Shown here: piece by piece, positions 57,055-60,569 of the stretch | Layout: each line of letters starts with the position of its first letter | Numbering within the stretch: the first letter of the stretch is position 1 | Source of the DNA: Azospirillum brasilense | Lineage (GTDB): Bacteria > Pseudomonadota > Alphaproteobacteria > Azospirillales > Azospirillaceae | Length of the DNA: 60,569 nt | Direction of reading: 5' to 3' | Assembly (NCBI RefSeq): GCF_003349955.1 | Contig: NZ_QLKQ01000046.1 | Span: 1 to 60,569 of the forward strand | Position numbers and translations under genes: made by a program | Notes under the pieces: model-generated | The model's database searches: none | The model's input: the letters and a program-made list of their open reading frames with translations, nothing else | Told to the model about the DNA's origin: nothing

Positions 57055-57756
57055 TCATTGACTCACAGATAGAGCCCAGCGCAAGGGCGTATCATCCATG
57101 AGGGCATGCTTCATATCGAAGCCAATGGTACCCTCAAGCACTAGGCGGCAAATCTGCCGACGCCCGCGCTCCCCAAGCACGCCGCGCAGAACATCCCCCC
57201 AGGTCACCCGGCCGTTGCAAAACAGCATACGCACCCGCTCCCGCTCGACCGCAGTCAAGCCTTCGCGACCATACCTCAATAGGGTCAAAGCGTTCGCAAG
57301 CCGGGGGCCTTTTGCGAGGCAAACCCCTAACACGAGCCGATAGGTATAGCCATGGCGCGGCAGGGCGGCGCTCAACAGGCGCGTACGCTCGGCCGTTTCG
57401 TCATCTACCGCCGCGTGGTCCGCCTTGATCTCCCAGAACTCTCGTGCGGCACCCGTGTGCACCAGCAAATCTGGGTAATGACGCCTATTTTCGCCGCGAA
57501 AAGCGAATTTGAGTTCGACCGGTTGCTCTTGAAAGGACAATACGGCCGGATCTGCGTCGAGGATGCGAAAGGCGTTTAGCTCGTGAGGAGATTCCCACTG
57601 GAGCATTCGCTCCATCTTCCAACTTGGGTACTTGCCGGTCGGGCGTACGCGCGAGCGCGAAACGACTGTTCTAGCCCTGCATTGCCCATCTTCAGGAAAG
57701 CGGATGGCCAGAATCGGGTCATCGTTGATCGTCGGCCTGACTAAGCCTACCCCCAT
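57055..57756 (-). CDS. tnsA: TnsA-family 5'-strand endonuclease
   Basis: A 233-residue protein. The nuclease core has E59 (SPHELNAF), D96 (HYPDLL) and E109-x-K111 (FWEIKAD), the restriction-endonuclease-like residues of TnsA. The C-terminal helical part (LTLLRYGREGLTAVERERV) fits the TnsC/DNA-contact domain. With TnsA active the element should excise fully (cut and paste) and not form cointegrates. It is the first gene of the operon, about 200 bp from the right end. Confidence 0.88.
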   Translation of the reverse strand: MGVGLVRPTINDDPILAIRFPEDGQCRARTVVSRSRVRPTGKYPSWKMERMLQWESPHELNAFRILDADPAVLSFQEQPVELKFAFRGENRRHYPDLLVHTGAAREFWEIKADHAAVDDETAERTRLLSAALPRHGYTYRLVLGVCLAKGPRLANALTLLRYGREGLTAVERERVRMLFCNGRVTWGDVLRGVLGERGRRQICRLVLEGTIGFDMKHALMDDTPLRWALSVSQ

Positions 57757-57956
57757 CTACGCCCCCACCATTGAATTCTGCGCAGCCCATGTTTTTCATA
57801 AACTTATATAGAAATATGAATCAAAAATAGTGAATTTTCTAGAAAATAGTTTCTTTTTAATCAGGTGTTATCCGCAAAATTACTCATAACGAATGTTGAT
57901 TCAAAATATATATTACTAAAAATTACCGCATTTATTCTCCATTCCGCCTACCGACA
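57757..57956. repeat. Right end of the Tn7-like element, AT-rich
   Basis: These 200 bp between the tnsA start and the right terminus are markedly AT-rich. Read inward from 57956 they begin TGTCGGTAGGCG, matching the left end TGTCGGTTTGCG, followed by GGAGAAT, which recalls the GAGAAT of the left repeats. TGCGG-type motifs recur further in. TnsB sites are therefore probable but less regular than at the left. The tns promoter should also be here. Confidence 0.65.
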
Positions 57957-57961
57957 GCCGT
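57957..57961. repeat. Right copy of the target duplication GCCGT
   Basis: Identical to 50096-50100 and followed by TTTTT, the lost T-tract of the nrdJ terminator. Confidence 0.8.
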
Positions 57962-58441
57962 TTTTTGGCAAATCCTCACCCTATCAGCGGAACCCTCGGG
58001 CGAGTTCAAGGCAATTTTTGCTCCTTTTTCACGACACGGAGGTGAACTCGGGCCGCCCATGGGGACCCTAGTCTACACAGGATCGATGGTCTCGAACTTG
58101 GTGTCCCCTTTCACCACATCCACGCCAACGGCTTTTGACCAGATGCGGACCGTCGCTTACGACCGCTTTGCGCCAGAAGCAGACATTTGAGCTTTGCCGA
58201 TCAGGGGATCATACATCCGCTCGGGAGGTATCTGAACCCGCTCATGACGCGTTCGAAGGAACAGGGCGTTCTCCGTTTGCTGTGCAGTAGCAGGAGAGAA
58301 GTTAGATCTTCCCCGGAGGTTGTATTTGAATTAGGTTGCATCCGCTGAAGGCGGTTCTTGAACGAAAAGTGTACAAGGCTGCTAAAGCGGGGCCCCCTTC
58401 ATCCCGGTAAGGGAGCTTTTCGATCAGAACGGATTGAGCCG
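57962..58441. other. Spacer between transposon and Qat-like genes; possible gene remnant
   Basis: No intact gene is seen in this 480 bp. On the minus strand about 27 codons ending at 58073 (…VRIWSKAVGVDVVKGD, then TKFETIDPV and stop) look protein-like but are closed upstream by a stop, so this could be the 3' remnant of a lost gene. The 3' part probably holds the promoter of the ATPase gene. Confidence 0.35.
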
Positions 58442-60418
58442 ATGATCCTGACCGACAACGAAACCAAGGTCGACCTCCTCAACAACGAGGCGATCGCCAC
58501 GACGATCATCAAGCTCCTGAGGGACCGGCCCGACCAACCGGTGACGATCGGCGTGCACGGCGACTGGGGCGCAGGCAAATCGAGCGTCCTGGAGATGATC
58601 GAAGCCGGTTTCGATACGGAACCGAAGGTTCTCTGCCTCAAGTTCAACGGATGGCGCTTCCAGGGCTTCGAAGACGCCAAGATCGCGCTGATCGAGGGAA
58701 TCGTCACAGGGCTCATCGAGAAGCGACCGGCGCTGACCAGGGCCGGAGAAGCCGTGAAGGACGTCTTCCGCCGCATCGACTGGCTCAAGGTCGCCAAAAA
58801 GGCGGGAGGCTTGGCCTTCACCGCCTTCACCGGCATCCCGACCCCCGACCAGATCACCGCGATCATCGGCACGTTGGAGGGCATCCTGGCCGACCCGGCG
58901 ACGCTCGCCACCAAGGACAATGTTCAGTCCGCCATCGACGACGTGAAGGGTCTCCTGAAGGAGAAGGACGGCGAAAGCGCGAATGTCCCCGAGGAGATCA
59001 ATGCCTTTCGGAGAGCCTTCGACAGCCTCCTGGAAAAGGCGGGTGTCGAGCAGCTCGTCGTCCTCATCGACGACCTCGACCGTTGTCTCCCGGACACCGC
59101 CATCGAAACCCTGGAGGCGGTCCGTCTCTTCGTCTTCACGTCGCGGACCGCGTTCGTCGTTGCCGCCGATGAGGCGATGATCGAATACGCCGTGCGCAAG
59201 CATTTCCCCGATCTGCCGGATACGACGGGCCCCCAGACCTATGCGCGCAACTACCTTGAGAAACTGATCCAGGTCCCGTTCCGGATTCCCGCTCTGGGGG
59301 ATACCGAAACCCGCATCTACGTGACCCTCCTGCTCATAGGCGCCGAACTCGGCGATGATGATCCGGCATTCAATGCCTTGATCGGCGTCGCCCGTGAGCG
59401 CCTGAAACGCCCCTGGACATCGGGCGCGCTGGACTCTGCTACGGTGAGGGCCACGCTCGGCGACAAGGCCTCCCGCGCGAACAATGCGCTGGCGCTGAGC
59501 GATCAGATCGGGCCGATCCTGGCCAGCGGCACCAAGGGCAACCCGCGCCAGATCAAACGCTTCCTTAACACCCTGGTCCTGCGCCAACGAACGGCCGAGG
59601 CACGCGGGTTCGGTGACGACGTGAAGCTCCCGGTCCTGGCGAAGCTGATGCTTGCCGAACGCTTCATCCCGCGGTTGTTCGACCAGATCGCCGCCGCTGC
59701 GGCCGCAGCACCCGACGGCAAATGCCCCGACCTGGCCGCTCTGGAAGCCGCCGCGACCGCCAAAGAGGACGACAAGCCGAAGGCCAAGCCCGCCAGATCA
59801 GCCGGCAAGGACGGCGATGCGGCGAAGGCTGCCCCCAAACTCGAAGCCGTAATAACGACCGAGAGCGCGCTGCTCGGCGAGTGGCTCTCCTCCCCGGCGA
59901 TCAGGGCGTGGGCGGCGGTCCCGACGATGATCGGCAGCGACGATCTCCGTCCCTATCTGTTCGTGGCAAAGGACCGGAAGGACTATTTCGGTGCGGCGTC
60001 GGTGCTCGGGCATCTGGCCGCCGTCGTTGAGCAACTCTTCGGAGGCAAGTTCGCCGTCCAGGGACTCGAGGCCGATCTCAAGCGGCTCGCCCCACCGGAA
60101 GCGGCGCAGGTCTTCGAAGCGGTGCGCGGCCGCATCGTCGGTGCCGACGCCTTTGACACCGAACCGCCCGGTGCGGCCGGGCTCGCCGTCCTCATCAAGG
60201 CGCATCCCGCCCTTCAAGGCGCGCTCATTGACTTCCTCGACGCACTGCCTCGAGACCGGCTGGGCCCATGGGTTTGCGGCGGCTGGGAAGGCGTCATCAA
60301 GGACGCCGAAGCCGTCCAACGCTTCGACCGCCTGCTGCAGACATGGGGCAAGGACGGCGGCCTTATGCTGAAAGTTGCGGCCAACGGCGTACTGCGCACC
60401 CGCCAGGGAGCTCGGTGA
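58442..60418 (+). CDS. qatA: KAP-family P-loop ATPase, probable QatA
   Basis: A 658-residue cytoplasmic ATPase. It begins MILTDNETKVDLLNNEAIA, with Walker A GDWGAGKSS (40-48) and Walker B LVVLIDDLDRCLPD, and has the KAP signature FNGWRFQG and the segment GNPRQIKRFLNTLVLR. An Ala/Lys-rich low-complexity stretch lies at about 435-475. The DNET start, the size and the downstream gene's beginning resemble QatA of the QatABCD anti-phage system. A one-base overlap (TGATG) couples it to the next gene. Without qatC and qatD in view, the Qat call is likely but not proven; other KAP NTPases exist. Confidence 0.75.
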   Translation: MILTDNETKVDLLNNEAIATTIIKLLRDRPDQPVTIGVHGDWGAGKSSVLEMIEAGFDTEPKVLCLKFNGWRFQGFEDAKIALIEGIVTGLIEKRPALTRAGEAVKDVFRRIDWLKVAKKAGGLAFTAFTGIPTPDQITAIIGTLEGILADPATLATKDNVQSAIDDVKGLLKEKDGESANVPEEINAFRRAFDSLLEKAGVEQLVVLIDDLDRCLPDTAIETLEAVRLFVFTSRTAFVVAADEAMIEYAVRKHFPDLPDTTGPQTYARNYLEKLIQVPFRIPALGDTETRIYVTLLLIGAELGDDDPAFNALIGVARERLKRPWTSGALDSATVRATLGDKASRANNALALSDQIGPILASGTKGNPRQIKRFLNTLVLRQRTAEARGFGDDVKLPVLAKLMLAERFIPRLFDQIAAAAAAAPDGKCPDLAALEAAATAKEDDKPKAKPARSAGKDGDAAKAAPKLEAVITTESALLGEWLSSPAIRAWAAVPTMIGSDDLRPYLFVAKDRKDYFGAASVLGHLAAVVEQLFGGKFAVQGLEADLKRLAPPEAAQVFEAVRGRIVGADAFDTEPPGAAGLAVLIKAHPALQGALIDFLDALPRDRLGPWVCGGWEGVIKDAEAVQRFDRLLQTWGKDGGLMLKVAANGVLRTRQGAR

Positions 60419-60569
60419 TGGGCACCTCCAGCGCGTTCGGTGGTCAGGGCGGCGGCACGCCCCTCGTTCCAAGCTGGCTCGGCGATGATGGCGCGCCGCC
60501 GGTCGCCCCGGACGGCGCACCACCCGATCCGGGTCTGCCGCCAGACGGCCCCCCGCCCGATGCTCCGCC
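60418..60569 (+). CDS. qatB: Probable QatB, 5' end only (runs off window)
   Basis: Only the first 50 codons are seen. The start MGTSSAFGGQGGGTPLVP followed by SWL and a Pro/Asp/Gly-rich stretch resembles the N-terminus of QatB-type proteins as I remember them. It overlaps the ATPase stop by one base. The identity depends on the Qat reading of the neighbour and on what follows outside the window. Confidence 0.6.
   Translation, partial: MGTSSAFGGQGGGTPLVPSWLGDDGAPPVAPDGAPPDPGLPPDGPPPDAP

Larger units (their letters stand above)
50101..57956 (-). mobile_element. Complete Tn7-like transposon (tnsA-tnsB-tnsC-tniQ), interrupted by IS66
   Basis: The element is 7,856 bp (about 6.4 kb without the IS). 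It has the full transposition set in the order tnsA, tnsB, tnsC, tniQ, all on the minus strand. The ends share CTGTCGG (left, 50101-50107) and CCGACA (right, 57951-57956), and the 5-bp repeat GCCGT flanks them. The left end carries three TnsB-type repeats. The element lacks any cargo gene. It sits in the nrdJ terminator, 25 bp after the stop codon. All catalytic residues of TnsA and TnsB are present, so cut-and-paste movement is expected. The first base of the left end is ambiguous by one position. Confidence 0.88.

Noticed and set aside
50101..57956. CRISPR-associated transposon
   Set aside because: No Cas genes, repeats or spacer array in or near the element; TniQ is long and TnsD-like.

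Overview
The window is a GC-rich chromosomal segment of a motile alphaproteobacterium, most like Azospirillum (Rhodospirillales). This rests on the ChpT-CtrA phosphorelay pair beside flagellar export genes, a cheAWYBR operon, ParC and RecO of alphaproteobacterial type, an alphaproteobacterial-style PlsC (HQSAWE) and an adenosylcobalamin-dependent ribonucleotide reductase. The genus is inferred from gene content and was not tested by any search.

Region 1 (1-20.5 kb) is about motility and cell-cycle signalling. It holds a FliK-like protein entering from the left edge, a catalytically degenerate QueF-fold protein, a Cache-type diguanylate cyclase, fliJ-fliI, ctrA divergent from fliI, a DUF1127 protein divergent from a LysR regulator, the chemotaxis operon cheA-cheW-cheY-cheB-cheR (minus strand), chpT, a DUF3553 protein with a cytochrome c, a penicillin-acylase-type hydrolase with threonine dehydratase, a flavin reductase and motB. 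A perfect CtrA box (TTAA-N7-TTAA) precedes motB and 7-of-8 matches precede cheA and lie between fliI and ctrA, so the segment reads as a small CtrA regulon that also encodes CtrA and its phosphodonor ChpT.

Region 2 (20.6-50.1 kb) is mostly housekeeping and transport: an ATP-grasp/alpha-E pair, a bacterial N-end-rule transferase, a TRAP transporter whose membrane genes face the binding-protein gene across a shared terminator, parC, recO, a PAS3-GGDEF-EAL protein, a lipoprotein, a YkgJ-type protein, an EmrAB-type efflux pump with a divergent TetR regulator and its palindromic operators, ftsEX, ydcF, plsC, an alpha/beta hydrolase and nrdJ. Two unrecognised two-gene modules (31.2-32.4 kb and 36.7-38.1 kb) interrupt it.

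Region 3 (50.1-60.6 kb) is accessory. A complete Tn7-like transposon (tnsA-tnsB-tnsC-tniQ, no cargo) lies at 50101-57956, flanked by a 5-bp duplication GCCGT. Removing it restores an intrinsic terminator 25 bp after the nrdJ stop codon, so the element appears to have inserted in the nrdJ terminator, much as Tn7 does at glmS. An IS66-family element with an 8-bp duplication has landed in the last codons of tniQ and gives it a foreign 29-residue tail. Beyond the transposon a KAP-type P-loop ATPase and the first codons of the next gene look like the start of a Qat (QatABCD) anti-phage operon that runs off the right edge.
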